From Alteribacter keqinensis (GTDB lineage Bacteria; Bacillota; Bacilli; Bacillales; Salisediminibacteriaceae): DNA of 64,000 nt. How positions within the stretch are numbered: the first letter of the stretch is position 1; each line of letters begins with the position of its first letter. The position numbers and the translations under genes were made by a program. The notes beneath the pieces were generated by a model. It was not told the origin of the DNA. It did no database searches and worked only from the letters and a program-made list of their open reading frames with translations. Shown here in pieces: positions 35,309-44,479 of this stretch. The stretch covers positions 62,001-126,000 of the forward strand of contig NZ_RHIB01000004.1 in the NCBI RefSeq assembly GCF_003710255.1, given 5' to 3'.

Positions 35309-36493
35309 ATGAGTCGAGACGATATCGTCATCGTGAGTGCCGTCAGAACCGCTATAGGAAAATATGGTGGTTCCCTTCGAAATGTTGATTCAGGATTTTT
35401 AGCTTCAGTGGTGATTGGAGAAGCACTGAAGAGGAGTTCTCTTCCCGCAGATCTTGTTGATGAAGTGATCATGGGAGAAGTAAGACAGACGACCAAATCG
35501 TCAAACGTGGCACGCGTCGCTGCCCTGCGAGCGGGCATTCCGGAAGAAACGCCGAGTTATACGATCAATCGACTATGTGCATCGTCCATGCAAGCGATCG
35601 TCTCTGGTGCCCAGCAGATTATGACCGGCTGCGGTGATGTGATTGTTGCCGGGGGGACGGAAAATATGAGTGACTCTCCTCATTATCTTCGAGGCGCACG
35701 GTTTGGCGGGGCTCCAACGTTAGTCGATCCCAATACGGAGAATGGACAGCAGCCGATGGAAGTATTCGGAGATCGGTTGGGAATGGGACAAACAGCTGAA
35801 AACGTAGCCGAACAGTACCGTATCTCTCGTGAAGATCAAGACGCGTTTGCCGTTCATAGTCAGGAAAAAGTGAAGCGTGCTCAGGAAACCGGAGTGTTTG
35901 ATCAGGAAATCGTGCCCATCGAAGTTCGAGAGCGAAAAGAGATCAAATCATTTGCTACGGATGAACACCCTCGCCCATCTACGACGCTTACGAAGCTTGA
36001 AAAGCTAAAGCCTGCGTTTAGAGAAGGTGGAAGCGTGACCGCCGGGAATGCATGTGGGCGGAACGACGGTGCATCTGCGGTAATCCTAATGAAGCGATCA
36101 AAAGCGGAAGCCATTGGCATGGAACCGCTTGCCAAGATCACAGCATGGAGTGTGGCGGGGGTTTCTCCAAAGGTAATGGGAATCGGTCCGGTACCTGCTG
36201 TACAAAAATTATTACAGTCCACCGGAGAACGGTTGGAGGACATTGGTCGAATTGAACTGAACGAAGCATTCGCATCACAAGCCCTGGCTGTGATCAGGGA
36301 ACTGGATTTACCGGCTGAAAGAGTGAACGTAAACGGTGGAGCCATTGCGCTAGGACACCCTTTGGGGGCTACCGGGGCGCGAATTGTAACTACGCTCGTT
36401 CACGAGTTGATAAGAAGTGGAGAGAAAAAAGGAATTGCCACCCTTTGCGTAGGCGGAGGGCAAGGAATGGCGATGATGGTCGAGACGGTTTAA
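35309..36493 (+). CDS. Acetyl-CoA C-acyltransferase (thiolase)
   Basis: This protein of about 394 residues is a thiolase with the nucleophilic Cys in INRLCASSMQAI (about residue 90), GGTENMSDSPH, NEAFASQALAV, the catalytic His in GGAIALGHPLGATGARI, and the second Cys in TLCVGGGQGMAMM. It cleaves 3-oxoacyl-CoA (acetoacetyl-CoA or longer) to acetyl-CoA. ATG 35309 has AGGGGTG upstream and gives the usual family length; the frame extends to 35228 without a good start. Confidence 0.93.
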   Translation: MSRDDIVIVSAVRTAIGKYGGSLRNVDSGFLASVVIGEALKRSSLPADLVDEVIMGEVRQTTKSSNVARVAALRAGIPEETPSYTINRLCASSMQAIVSGAQQIMTGCGDVIVAGGTENMSDSPHYLRGARFGGAPTLVDPNTENGQQPMEVFGDRLGMGQTAENVAEQYRISREDQDAFAVHSQEKVKRAQETGVFDQEIVPIEVRERKEIKSFATDEHPRPSTTLTKLEKLKPAFREGGSVTAGNACGRNDGASAVILMKRSKAEAIGMEPLAKITAWSVAGVSPKVMGIGPVPAVQKLLQSTGERLEDIGRIELNEAFASQALAVIRELDLPAERVNVNGGAIALGHPLGATGARIVTTLVHELIRSGEKKGIATLCVGGGQGMAMMVETV

Positions 36494-36565
36494 CCAAATA
36501 CGCGATTTGATTTCTGATTATTCAGTAACTAAAATGTAGCGACCACGGAAAGAGGAGGGAAGAAC

Positions 36566-38557
36566 ATGAAGAAGGAAGAGGAAAAGATGAGTTTGAAAGT
36601 GGAAAAGGAAGAGAGGAGTAACTTTGAACAAGCGTTGGATCGGTCGAACGGTTGGTCTAAGTTATACCGAACCTGGAGTCTGTTCCTTTCTGCAATAAGC
36701 ATCGGTCTGGCATTGTATGTGTTGTATGCGGCGGCGTTTGGAGGAATGCCCGCATGGCAACACAGAGCGGTATTTACATCTGTTGCACTTTTCCTGTGTT
36801 TTAGTTTTGTTCCGTATAAAAAAGGGAGAAACACACTGCATCCTCTCTTTGATATGATTCCTCTCCTCTTATCCGGAGTACTTGTGGTCTTTACGTATAC
36901 GGCCTATCCGGATGTAGCAATGCGGGTGGGAAATGTCATTACGATTGATAAAATCTTCGGAACGTTGATGATCGCTTTGATTGTTGAAGGCGTTAGGCGA
37001 ACGATCGGTATTGTCATGGCAGGATTAACTTTGTTTTTTACCGTGTATGTGTTTATCGGACCTTGGTTTCCGGGACTGGCCGGGCACCCTGGATACAGCT
37101 ACAACCGACTCATTGATACCATGTTCATTTCAACAAATGGTATATTCTCGGATCCGATCTATATTGCTTCCACGGTTCTCATTTTGTTTTTACTCTTTGC
37201 GTCGATTTTGTTGCGAACAGGGGCGGGTCAGTTCTTTATCGACTTTGCTTTTTCCATAACAGGTCGCATGCGGGGAGGTCCGGCGTTAGCGTCTGTTCTT
37301 TCCAGTGGGATGATGGGGACGATTACGGGAAACGGTGTGGCCAATGCGACGATGACAGGTCCTTTTACAATCCCTTTAATGAGAAAAGTTGGCTATTCAA
37401 AAAACTTTTCCGGTGGTATAGAAGCTGTCGCATCTCAAGGTGGACAGATTATGCCCCCAATCATGGGTGCAGCTGCATTTATCATGGCGGAATACACCGG
37501 TATTCCATTTATACAAATTGCAGGATACGCCTTGATTCCGGCGGTGCTGTACTTCTTTATGGCCAGTGTCATGATCTACCTTCAGGCAAGAAAACAAGGG
37601 ATCGAAGGCATGCCGAAAGAACAACTTCCGAACTTCTGGGAAGTGATTTTAAAACGCGGCTATCTCATGATTCCTCTCATCCTGATCATTGTACTCATGG
37701 TGCAAGGCTACAGCCCGATGCGTGCCGGCGTGTGGGCCATCGGGTCTCTGATCTTGATCAGTTTCATTCGAAAGGAAACACGTCTTTCAATGGTCAAAAT
37801 GCTAGGTGCCATTGAGTCGGGTATTCGAGGATCGATTTCAACGATTATGGCCTGTGCCGGTGCAGGAGTCATTACCGGTGCCGTCATTATGACAGGGCTT
37901 GGTACAAGGTTCTCCCGTATGGCGATTGATTTATCCGGTGGAGAGCTGTTGCCAATGCTTCTTATGATCATGGTCGCATCCATCATTCTTGGGATGGGAA
38001 TGCCGACGGTTTCCGCGTACGTGATTCTTGCAACAGTGGCGGTCGGTAGTTTGACTCAGTTGGGTGTTTCCGTTATTGCGGCTCATTTGTTTGTGTTTTA
38101 TTTCGGAATTTTCTCAGGGATTACGCCGCCTGTTGCCATTACTTCGTACGTTACGGCAGGTATCGCAGGAGGAGATCCGATGCGGACGTCCTTTCAATCA
38201 TTAAAAATCGGGGTTGCCGCATTTATCCTCCCATATATGTTCATCTACAATCCGACGATTTTGATGGAAGGGAGTGTACCCACCATCATTTTGGGAGTTT
38301 CAACAGCTACGGTCGGGTTAATTGCATTCGCTTGTGTGATACAAGGTTACATGATCACCAAAACACCGATCATACAACGAAGCCTGTTACTCGTATCGGC
38401 CATCTCCCTTGTGATTTTTGAACCTGTAACGGACGGAATCGGAGTCGGTCTTTTTGTGGCAGTGTTCTTAATTCAATGGTTCAAGAATAAGAAAAGCACT
38501 GTGGTACAAGTGGAAAGTAATAAAGACCTCCCTTCAACAAACAGCCATATAGTATAA
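36566..38557 (+). CDS. TRAP transporter fused 4TM/12TM permease
   Basis: This 663-residue membrane protein is the fused small-plus-large TRAP permease (DctQM type) used by TAXI systems. An N-terminal DctQ-like part (about residues 30-180) precedes the DctM part. The DctM part contains GMMGTITGNGVANATMTGPFTIPLM, SQGGQIMPPIMGAAAF and GMGMPTVSAYVILA, which are typical of the family. It uses an ion gradient to import carboxylates delivered by the binding protein at 40206. GAGGAGGG precedes the ATG. The last 60 residues are partly hydrophilic. Confidence 0.92.
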   Translation: MKKEEEKMSLKVEKEERSNFEQALDRSNGWSKLYRTWSLFLSAISIGLALYVLYAAAFGGMPAWQHRAVFTSVALFLCFSFVPYKKGRNTLHPLFDMIPLLLSGVLVVFTYTAYPDVAMRVGNVITIDKIFGTLMIALIVEGVRRTIGIVMAGLTLFFTVYVFIGPWFPGLAGHPGYSYNRLIDTMFISTNGIFSDPIYIASTVLILFLLFASILLRTGAGQFFIDFAFSITGRMRGGPALASVLSSGMMGTITGNGVANATMTGPFTIPLMRKVGYSKNFSGGIEAVASQGGQIMPPIMGAAAFIMAEYTGIPFIQIAGYALIPAVLYFFMASVMIYLQARKQGIEGMPKEQLPNFWEVILKRGYLMIPLILIIVLMVQGYSPMRAGVWAIGSLILISFIRKETRLSMVKMLGAIESGIRGSISTIMACAGAGVITGAVIMTGLGTRFSRMAIDLSGGELLPMLLMIMVASIILGMGMPTVSAYVILATVAVGSLTQLGVSVIAAHLFVFYFGIFSGITPPVAITSYVTAGIAGGDPMRTSFQSLKIGVAAFILPYMFIYNPTILMEGSVPTIILGVSTATVGLIAFACVIQGYMITKTPIIQRSLLLVSAISLVIFEPVTDGIGVGLFVAVFLIQWFKNKKSTVVQVESNKDLPSTNSHIV

Positions 38558-38580
38558 CACGAAGAGAAAGGTGAGAATGA

Positions 38581-40209
38581 ATGGATCGTCCTTGGATAAA
38601 GTTTTACCCACCGTCTGTTGAACCGAACATTGCCATTCCAACCATGCCGCTGTTCTCGTTATTGAAAAAATCATATGAAGAAAGGCCTGATTGTCTCGCT
38701 GTTGTGGATGAAGAAGTACGCTTAAGTTACCGGGAGCTTTACGCGTACGTCCTTTCTTTTGCGTCATCTCTTTGGGACGCGGGGTTTAGACGAGGCGACC
38801 GATGCGTGATTATGTTATTTAACTGCAAAGAGTACATCACTACTTACTTTGCCGTATTGAGGCTAGGGGGAACGGTTGTACAAGCCAACCCTTTGCACTC
38901 AAGTGAAGAACTAAAAAGAGTGATGGAAGATTCAAAAGCGGAATGGATAGTTACAGGTGATGGTGAGTGGGCAAAGGTGTATGAGGCGTGTAAGGATCAA
39001 CCGGGGAAAAAGCTGATTATTACTGGTTCGTCCTTATACGGCCGTCAAGAAGCGTTGTGCTTTGAGGAGATGGTCGAAAAAGGATGTGTTGGCCATGTAC
39101 CCGAAGTGGACGTTGATCCTGAAACAGATATTGCGGTTTTTCAATATACAGGAGGCACAACGGGGAAAAGCAAAGCTGCGATGCTCACGCATCAAAACAT
39201 CTTATCAAACGTCTGCCAAAACGAACATTTTACGGTGAAAAACCTAAGTAAAGTCGATGAGAAGTTGCTCGGTGTTTTACCCTTTTACCACGTGTACGGG
39301 ATGAGCGCCGTTCTCTTGTTGGGTGTGTTTAGAGGTTCTGCGGTGATTTGTATCCGACGATTCGACCCTAAGCGTCTACTAACAACGATTAAAAACGAAA
39401 AGCCGACGCTCTTCTCCGGTGTGCCTACGATGTATATGGCTCTGCTGCAACAAGAAGAGGCTACACCTGAAACGATGCAGTCGTTGAAGCTCTGTATGGC
39501 CGGGTCAGCTCCTTTGCCTAAAGACGTGATACGGGTTTTTGAAGAGAAGACCGGTGCAGAAATCCTCGAGGGGTACGGGTTATCGGAAACGTCCCCGACG
39601 ACTCACCGCAACCCTGTAGGCGGATTGCGAAAAGTAGGAAGCATTGGCATTCCCGTTCCGAACACGGACTGTCGCATCGTCGACCCGGATGATGGAGATC
39701 GGGACATGCCCGTAGGTGAAGTGGGGGAACTCGTCATTAAGGGGCCTCAAGTGATGAAGGGGTATTTAAAGCAAGAAGAAGAGACTCGCTCAGCCCTGAG
39801 AAATGGATGGCTTTTTACAGGTGATTTAGCTTACATGGATTTAGATGGGTACTTTTTTATCGCAGGCAGAAAGAAAGACCTGATTATTGCAAGCGGTTAC
39901 AATGTGTATCCGACTGAAGTTGAAGATGTTCTCTACCGGCATCCATCAGTGAAAGAAGCAGCTGTTTATGGTGTGTCAGATGAGTATAGAGGCGAGACGG
40001 TGTACGCCTCCATCGTTTTTTACGACAGAGGTTCACTAGACCCGGGCCAACTAAAAGATTGGTTAAAAGAACGTATAGCCAGTTACAAAGTGCCAACCCA
40101 TATTGACGTCAGAACATCGTTACCAAGATCAAGTGTTGGAAAGTTACTCAAGGCTATTTTAAGAGACGAGGCAGAACAAAATCAAAAACAGAAAGAGGGA
40201 TCGCGATGA
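38581..40209 (+). CDS. AMP-forming acyl-CoA synthetase (operon 3)
   Basis: This 542-residue ANL enzyme has YTGGTTGKSKAAM (AMP-binding loop), EGYGLSETSPTTH, FTGDLAYMDLDGYFFIAGRKKDLI and the C-terminal SVGKLLKAIL lysine. It is paralogous to the synthetase at 21570. Placed between the TRAP permease and the TAXI binding protein, it likely activates the imported acid to its CoA ester. Its stop overlaps the next start as ATGA. Confidence 0.88.
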   Translation: MDRPWIKFYPPSVEPNIAIPTMPLFSLLKKSYEERPDCLAVVDEEVRLSYRELYAYVLSFASSLWDAGFRRGDRCVIMLFNCKEYITTYFAVLRLGGTVVQANPLHSSEELKRVMEDSKAEWIVTGDGEWAKVYEACKDQPGKKLIITGSSLYGRQEALCFEEMVEKGCVGHVPEVDVDPETDIAVFQYTGGTTGKSKAAMLTHQNILSNVCQNEHFTVKNLSKVDEKLLGVLPFYHVYGMSAVLLLGVFRGSAVICIRRFDPKRLLTTIKNEKPTLFSGVPTMYMALLQQEEATPETMQSLKLCMAGSAPLPKDVIRVFEEKTGAEILEGYGLSETSPTTHRNPVGGLRKVGSIGIPVPNTDCRIVDPDDGDRDMPVGEVGELVIKGPQVMKGYLKQEEETRSALRNGWLFTGDLAYMDLDGYFFIAGRKKDLIIASGYNVYPTEVEDVLYRHPSVKEAAVYGVSDEYRGETVYASIVFYDRGSLDPGQLKDWLKERIASYKVPTHIDVRTSLPRSSVGKLLKAILRDEAEQNQKQKEGSR

Positions 40210-41210
40210 AGAAGTGGGGAGTTGCTCTAGGTGCTGCTATGATGTTGGTGGTTGCCGGGTGTGGGGAAGAAAGTGCCGGTGGGGATGACAGGGATTTGCG
40301 ACACTCTCATATTTCAGGTCCTACTGCATCCGGTTGGTATCCATTATCTACATTGTTGACGGATGTTTGGATGGATGAATTGGACGGTTCAAACATTACA
40401 GTAGTAGAAGGTGGGGCGATCGGGAATATCCGAGAAGTCAATGCAGGGACTGATATGCTCACGGGAATGGCTTTTGCTTCTGACTTTGCTGATGCCGTAG
40501 CGGGAAGAGGTTCGTTTGATGGAGAACCACAAGAAGATATTATGGGTATTGCTGTCCTTTACCCGACGCTATGGAACTTTGCCGTACTTGATTCAAGTCC
40601 TTATCAAACCATAGAAGAGGCGATTGAAGCCGGGGCGGATATTATTCCGGGACAAGCGAACGATGCAAGTTCTCAAACCGCTCACCGTGTTTTTGAAGCC
40701 ATGGGATACTCCATTGAAGACATTGAAGCGAACGGTGGAAGTGTAACCTACAACGGTTATGGAGACGCGAACAATCAACTCCGTGACGGTACGATCGACA
40801 TGGTTGTGCAAGGTGGATCCCCATTTGTAACAGGACTGAGCGAGTTGGACACCCAAAACCCGATCAGACCATTGCCTATTACAGAAGAAGCACTTCAAGT
40901 GTTGGATGAAGCAGGGTACGGTTACAACATCGAAATGTCCATTCCGGCAGGCTCATATAATAACCAGGAAGAAGATGTTCCTACAGTAGCGACGGATGCA
41001 ATGATTATTGTGAACAAAGACATGAATGAAGATACGGTTTATGAGCTAACAAAAGCTCTGTGGGATAACCTTAATCGTTTCCAAGAGGAGCAGCCGAATC
41101 GGGGTAACTACTTCGACCCTGAACTCGGTTACCATGGGCTCGTTGATCCTGATGTAAACATGCATCCTGGAGCTAAACGTTATTATGAAGAGATTGGTGT
41201 TGTTGATTAA
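40206..41210 (+). CDS. TAXI-family TRAP transporter solute-binding lipoprotein
   Basis: This 334-residue protein has a lipoprotein signal (MKKWGVALGAAMMLVVAGC, Cys19) and the TAXI-family body: PTASGWYPLSTLL, VEGGAIGNIREVNAGT, GQANDASSQTAHRVFEAMGY. It binds substrate outside the membrane and delivers it to the TRAP permease. The substrate is not known from sequence; glutarate or related dicarboxylates fit the neighbouring csiD-lhgO genes. It is the last gene of operon 3. Confidence 0.92.
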   Translation: MKKWGVALGAAMMLVVAGCGEESAGGDDRDLRHSHISGPTASGWYPLSTLLTDVWMDELDGSNITVVEGGAIGNIREVNAGTDMLTGMAFASDFADAVAGRGSFDGEPQEDIMGIAVLYPTLWNFAVLDSSPYQTIEEAIEAGADIIPGQANDASSQTAHRVFEAMGYSIEDIEANGGSVTYNGYGDANNQLRDGTIDMVVQGGSPFVTGLSELDTQNPIRPLPITEEALQVLDEAGYGYNIEMSIPAGSYNNQEEDVPTVATDAMIIVNKDMNEDTVYELTKALWDNLNRFQEEQPNRGNYFDPELGYHGLVDPDVNMHPGAKRYYEEIGVVD

Positions 41211-41222
41211 AGAATATAGCAG

Positions 41223-41256
41223 AAAACCTCATCCGGTTTCGGGTGGGGTTTTTTTA
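41223..41256 (+). terminator. Terminator of operon 3
   Basis: A 13-bp stem (AAAACCTCATCCG with CGGGTGGGGTTTT, G-T pairs allowed) and a T-run. Confidence 0.8.
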
Positions 41257-41475
41257 TGCAGTATGGACGAATTAAGGAATTATGAATTGTTTTAAGGAAT
41301 TGACCTCAAGAATTCAGGAATACCTCACCCTACGGAAGACGGCACCTCCTCACCTCCTCATTCCTCCAACATTAACACTTCTTCATTTACTTCTCATCGT
41401 TCTCTAATAAAACTCCAAGGGTCTCTTCATTTTTCACCCGTAGTATAAAGGGTGTCGGAAGGAGGAGACATAAAC

Positions 41476-42222
41476 ATGGCATTGGAAATTTTCAGCCGTT
41501 ACGAAATGAAATACTTAATTCCTTTACAAACCTATAAACAGCTTGTGCCTCATCTGCTGGAGCGGATGCGCTTTGACAAGTTCGGGGAGGAAGGGAAGTA
41601 CAACATCGTCAGTTTGTACTTCGATTCTCCGGATAAGCAGATTTATTATGAAACCCGGAACAAGCTGCGGTTCAGACAGAAGCTCAGACTCCGGGTTTAT
41701 GATGACGCCACATTGAACAGCACGGCGTTTATTGAAACGAAGCAGAAGTACAACAACGTGGTCAATAAAAGAAGAACGGGGATCACACTGAACGAAGCGT
41801 ACCGTTTCCTCGGGCGGAGCAAGGATGAGCGGCCGGATCAGTTCGAGGCTTCGAACCCACAGGTGTTAAAAGAAGTGGGTTCCTTCCAGTCTTTGTACGG
41901 CCTCGAGCCGAAAGTGGTTGTGAGCTACGACAGGCAGGCGTTTCACGGCCTGTATGAGGATGACCTGCGGGTGACGTTTGATTACAACCTTATGTGCCGT
42001 GGTGACGATTTAAAGGTGGAAAACGGGCCTGTGGGTCATCACTTTGTTGATGAAGATCTGGGTGTGCTGGAAGTGAAGGTGAACCATAGTGTTCCTTTAT
42101 GGTTAAGCCGTCTCCTCAGCGAATATGAGTGTCCGAAGCAGAGTGTATCGAAGTACTGCACGAGTGTGGACCTGGTTGAAGAATTAGCGAACAAGAAAAG
42201 TAAAGAAGCCGCTGCAGGCTAA
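41476..42222 (+). CDS. VTC-domain (polyphosphate polymerase-like) protein
   Basis: This protein of about 248 residues matches the VTC/polyphosphate polymerase tunnel-fold domain. The N-terminal RYEMKYLI, SLYFDSPDKQIYYE, RQKLRLRVYDD and FIETKQKYNNVVNKRR hold the basic and acidic tunnel residues, and GVLEVKVNHSVPLWLS ends the fold. Eukaryotic relatives make polyphosphate from ATP; the bacterial role is less clear. ATG 41476 has GGAGG upstream. It is followed after 22 bases by a DUF4956 membrane gene, a common pairing. Confidence 0.85.
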   Translation: MALEIFSRYEMKYLIPLQTYKQLVPHLLERMRFDKFGEEGKYNIVSLYFDSPDKQIYYETRNKLRFRQKLRLRVYDDATLNSTAFIETKQKYNNVVNKRRTGITLNEAYRFLGRSKDERPDQFEASNPQVLKEVGSFQSLYGLEPKVVVSYDRQAFHGLYEDDLRVTFDYNLMCRGDDLKVENGPVGHHFVDEDLGVLEVKVNHSVPLWLSRLLSEYECPKQSVSKYCTSVDLVEELANKKSKEAAAG

Positions 42223-42244
42223 AAAACAAGGAGTCGATGTAACG

Positions 42245-42928
42245 ATGAATCAGTTGTTAAGTGAATTACAGAATGCGGGGAATGAAACGACTCAGGTAGT
42301 TGCGATTGAAGCGATCATGGCCATTCTCCTGAGCTTTGTACTGAGTGGGATTGTAACGTGGGTGTATAAAAAAACGCATAAAGGCCAGCCGTCCCAGTCA
42401 TTTATTCATACAATTATGATCATGAGTGTTGTGGTGTCTGTGGTGATGATCGTGATTGGAAATAACATTGCGGTGGCATTCGGACTTGTTGGTGCTTTTT
42501 CGATTATTCGTTTTAGAACGGCCATGGGTGATCCGAAAGACATTGCCTTTATTTTTGCAGGTATGGCCGCAGGTATTGCATGCGGGCTCGGGTTTTACCT
42601 GCTGGCATTTATTTTCACAATGATTTTAAGTGCCCTTATCTTCCTCCTGTTTACGCTTGATTACGGGAAAACAGATGTAAGTGAAAAAACATTGAAGGTA
42701 ACGATTCCGGAGAACATGCATTATGAAAAGCTTTTTGACGGGATTTTCAGCGACCTCCTTGATGAGTACAATCTGGTGCAGGTGGAGACAACAAACCTCG
42801 GTACGATGTATCAGCTTACGTATAAAGTGAAGGGGAAAGAAGGGGTATCGGATCAGGAGATCTTGGATGCGGTCAGGGAACACAATGCGAATCTCAAGGT
42901 GTCGATCGTGATGTCAGGGATGGGGTAA
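42245..42928 (+). CDS. DUF4956 membrane protein, partner of VTC protein
   Basis: This 227-residue protein has four predicted membrane helices (about residues 20-42, 57-77, 82-104, 111-133), the conserved FGLVGAFSIIRFRTAMGDPKDIAF segment between helices, and a cytosolic C-terminal domain (about 145-227). DUF4956 proteins are often paired with VTC-domain genes. A degenerate copy of the last 28 codons lies at 43737, next to what appears to be the operon's original terminator. Confidence 0.85.
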   Translation: MNQLLSELQNAGNETTQVVAIEAIMAILLSFVLSGIVTWVYKKTHKGQPSQSFIHTIMIMSVVVSVVMIVIGNNIAVAFGLVGAFSIIRFRTAMGDPKDIAFIFAGMAAGIACGLGFYLLAFIFTMILSALIFLLFTLDYGKTDVSEKTLKVTIPENMHYEKLFDGIFSDLLDEYNLVQVETTNLGTMYQLTYKVKGKEGVSDQEILDAVREHNANLKVSIVMSGMG

Positions 42929-43213
42929 TAATCATCGAGCATTATTGAAACCAAACCTTAAAGTGGAGTGGGTAATCATAAGGAATAAAGGTAAACACTT
43001 CACTTGTTTTTATAATTTAACGGATTAGCATTTATTCGGGTTTTCAAGTCCTGGCAAAGTAAGGTTTGTTAGCGAGTAAACGAGATGAAAAATACCAGTA
43101 ATTCACATAACCAGCTTTCAAGTGGTTTTAGTTGTTGTTTACTGGTTACTGCATGAATGTAGATAAACTAAAAAGAAAAGCCCTCAAACGGACCTGTCGA
43201 AAGTTGCAGTTAG

Positions 43214-43594
43214 CTAAATGCAGTCGATATTAGAGCAATCTGCCGAATCTTCGCAAACTTCTACTCCGGATTCATTGAGGCATCTGACTGCTACATTTAG
43301 GTTTAAAGGCTCTCCCTGCGTTGGACATGCATTAATAGAAATAGTTGCAGTTACCAGTGTAGAACCTGGTCCGACTGTAAGTGGCTCCCCTGGTTCTACA
43401 GGGTTTGAACCAGGTGCGCTCAAATTGCATGTACCATCTCCCCCTTCACCAGAGAAGACGAGATTACATCTAACTTGGCAATTCTGACAAAATCCAGACA
43501 CATTTACTATAAATTGTACATTAGTGCTTTCTCCTGCAGCAACTTGTGTCGGGCATAATACAGGTGTGATTTCACATTCACAACGAACTCCCAT
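43214..43594 (-). CDS. Small cysteine-rich protein of unknown function
   Basis: This 126-residue protein has 12 Cys in a mostly beta-like, Gly/Pro/Ser-rich sequence. It has CEC and LCPTQ near the start, a FCQNCQVRC cluster (about residues 35-43) and a C-terminal VCEDSADCSNIDC. There is no signal peptide and no membrane segment. GAGGTG upstream of the ATG supports translation. Cys-rich proteins without signal are common in spore coats, so a coat or exosporium role is possible, but no family is recognised. The gene lies in an 800-base block inserted within the duplicated DUF4956 3' end. Confidence 0.6.
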   Translation of the reverse strand: MGVRCECEITPVLCPTQVAAGESTNVQFIVNVSGFCQNCQVRCNLVFSGEGGDGTCNLSAPGSNPVEPGEPLTVGPGSTLVTATISINACPTQGEPLNLNVAVRCLNESGVEVCEDSADCSNIDCI

Positions 43595-43736
43595 TGTTTC
43601 ACCTCATTTCTAAGAATTTTTTCTTACACAAATAATGTATTTAAAAAACAGGTATAAAGTACCGGCGTCTATCTTTACTTGCAACAAAAATTTATTAAAG
43701 AATAAAGAAGGAATTCAATAAGGGGAGGATAGAGAA

Positions 43737-43826
43737 GTGGTGTCCAATCAGAAGTTCATGGATGCGGTCCGGGAACACAATGCGAATCTTAAGGTGTCGA
43801 TCGTGATGCCGGGGATGGCTTATTAA
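43737..43826 (+). pseudogene. Duplicated 3' fragment of the DUF4956 gene
   Basis: A 29-codon frame encodes MDAVREHNANLKVSIVM, the same C-terminal stretch found at the end of the DUF4956 gene (42245-42928). DNA identity is high over about 75 bases. A Shine-Dalgarno-like AGGGGAGG precedes a GTG, so a peptide could be made, but it lacks the rest of the protein. Confidence 0.8.
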
Positions 43827-43839
43827 GTGAACGCGTGGG

Positions 43840-43876
43840 AGCGGAGCTTCTAACAATGGAAGCTCCGCTGTTTTTT
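43840..43876 (+). terminator. Original terminator of the VTC/DUF4956 operon
   Basis: An 11-bp perfect stem AGCGGAGCTTC/GAAGCTCCGCT, 8-base loop and six Ts. Confidence 0.85.
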
Positions 43877-43980
43877 GTCTGGTGATTCTTCGCATTTTTC
43901 CCATGGGTCCGCTGGGATGATTTCTCGGGTGTGAACTGGTGTCCGCAGCAAAAAATAGAACTAAAAAAGAGGCGGAGACC

Positions 43981-44418
43981 ATGAACTTAATTACATCCTT
44001 TAGTGAAAAACGGCGAAAAAAGCAGTGGAATTACGAGCGGCGGGTACTCCGCAGTTTATCCATCAGTGACCTGAGAAAAGATGTGCATCAGCATTTTATG
44101 ACGACGATTTATATGGACCGGGTGAGTAATATGTATCTTGAGGATTTTTGCGTGGATATTGGAATTGACGCCTTCCTGCTTGGTTCGGAGTACGGGCGGT
44201 TCGGTTATTTTGGTGAAACAGCAGAGACGGTGAAAGCCCGCTGCATGGATGAGATCGATATTTACTCGGAGCAGTCAGCGGGGCAGTTCTTTGCGTGGCT
44301 GGGAGGCTCTGAGGCGGACGAGGAGCGTTATAAACAGATGAGTGAGGCATTTGTGCACCGGTGGTGGGAAAAGGGATTTAATGAGGGTGTGCGGCGCTAT
44401 AAAATGAAGCTCCATTGA
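43981..44418 (+). CDS. DUF2521 family protein (YbaK-like)
   Basis: This protein of about 145 residues corresponds to YbaK (DUF2521), which lies immediately before cwlD in Bacillus. It has an N-terminal basic stretch (SFSEKRRKKQWNYERRVLR) and a conserved region around DVHQHFMTTIYMDRVSNMYLED. Function is unknown. ATG 43981 has GAGGCGG 6 bases upstream; an in-frame GTG at 43939 lacks a site. Its position confirms that the rpsI-cwlD interval has been expanded by the preceding 27 kb. Confidence 0.78.
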   Translation: MNLITSFSEKRRKKQWNYERRVLRSLSISDLRKDVHQHFMTTIYMDRVSNMYLEDFCVDIGIDAFLLGSEYGRFGYFGETAETVKARCMDEIDIYSEQSAGQFFAWLGGSEADEERYKQMSEAFVHRWWEKGFNEGVRRYKMKLH

Positions 44419-44479
44419 TTTGAAGTTCTGAATTCCTTTCTTGTCCCATATAGTTATGGTGAGACAAGGGGGGAGCCGG

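Noticed and set aside
43218-43487. 89-codon plus-strand frame opposite the Cys-rich gene
   Set aside because: No ribosome binding site and no domain; the minus-strand frame has both a good start site and a coherent Cys pattern.
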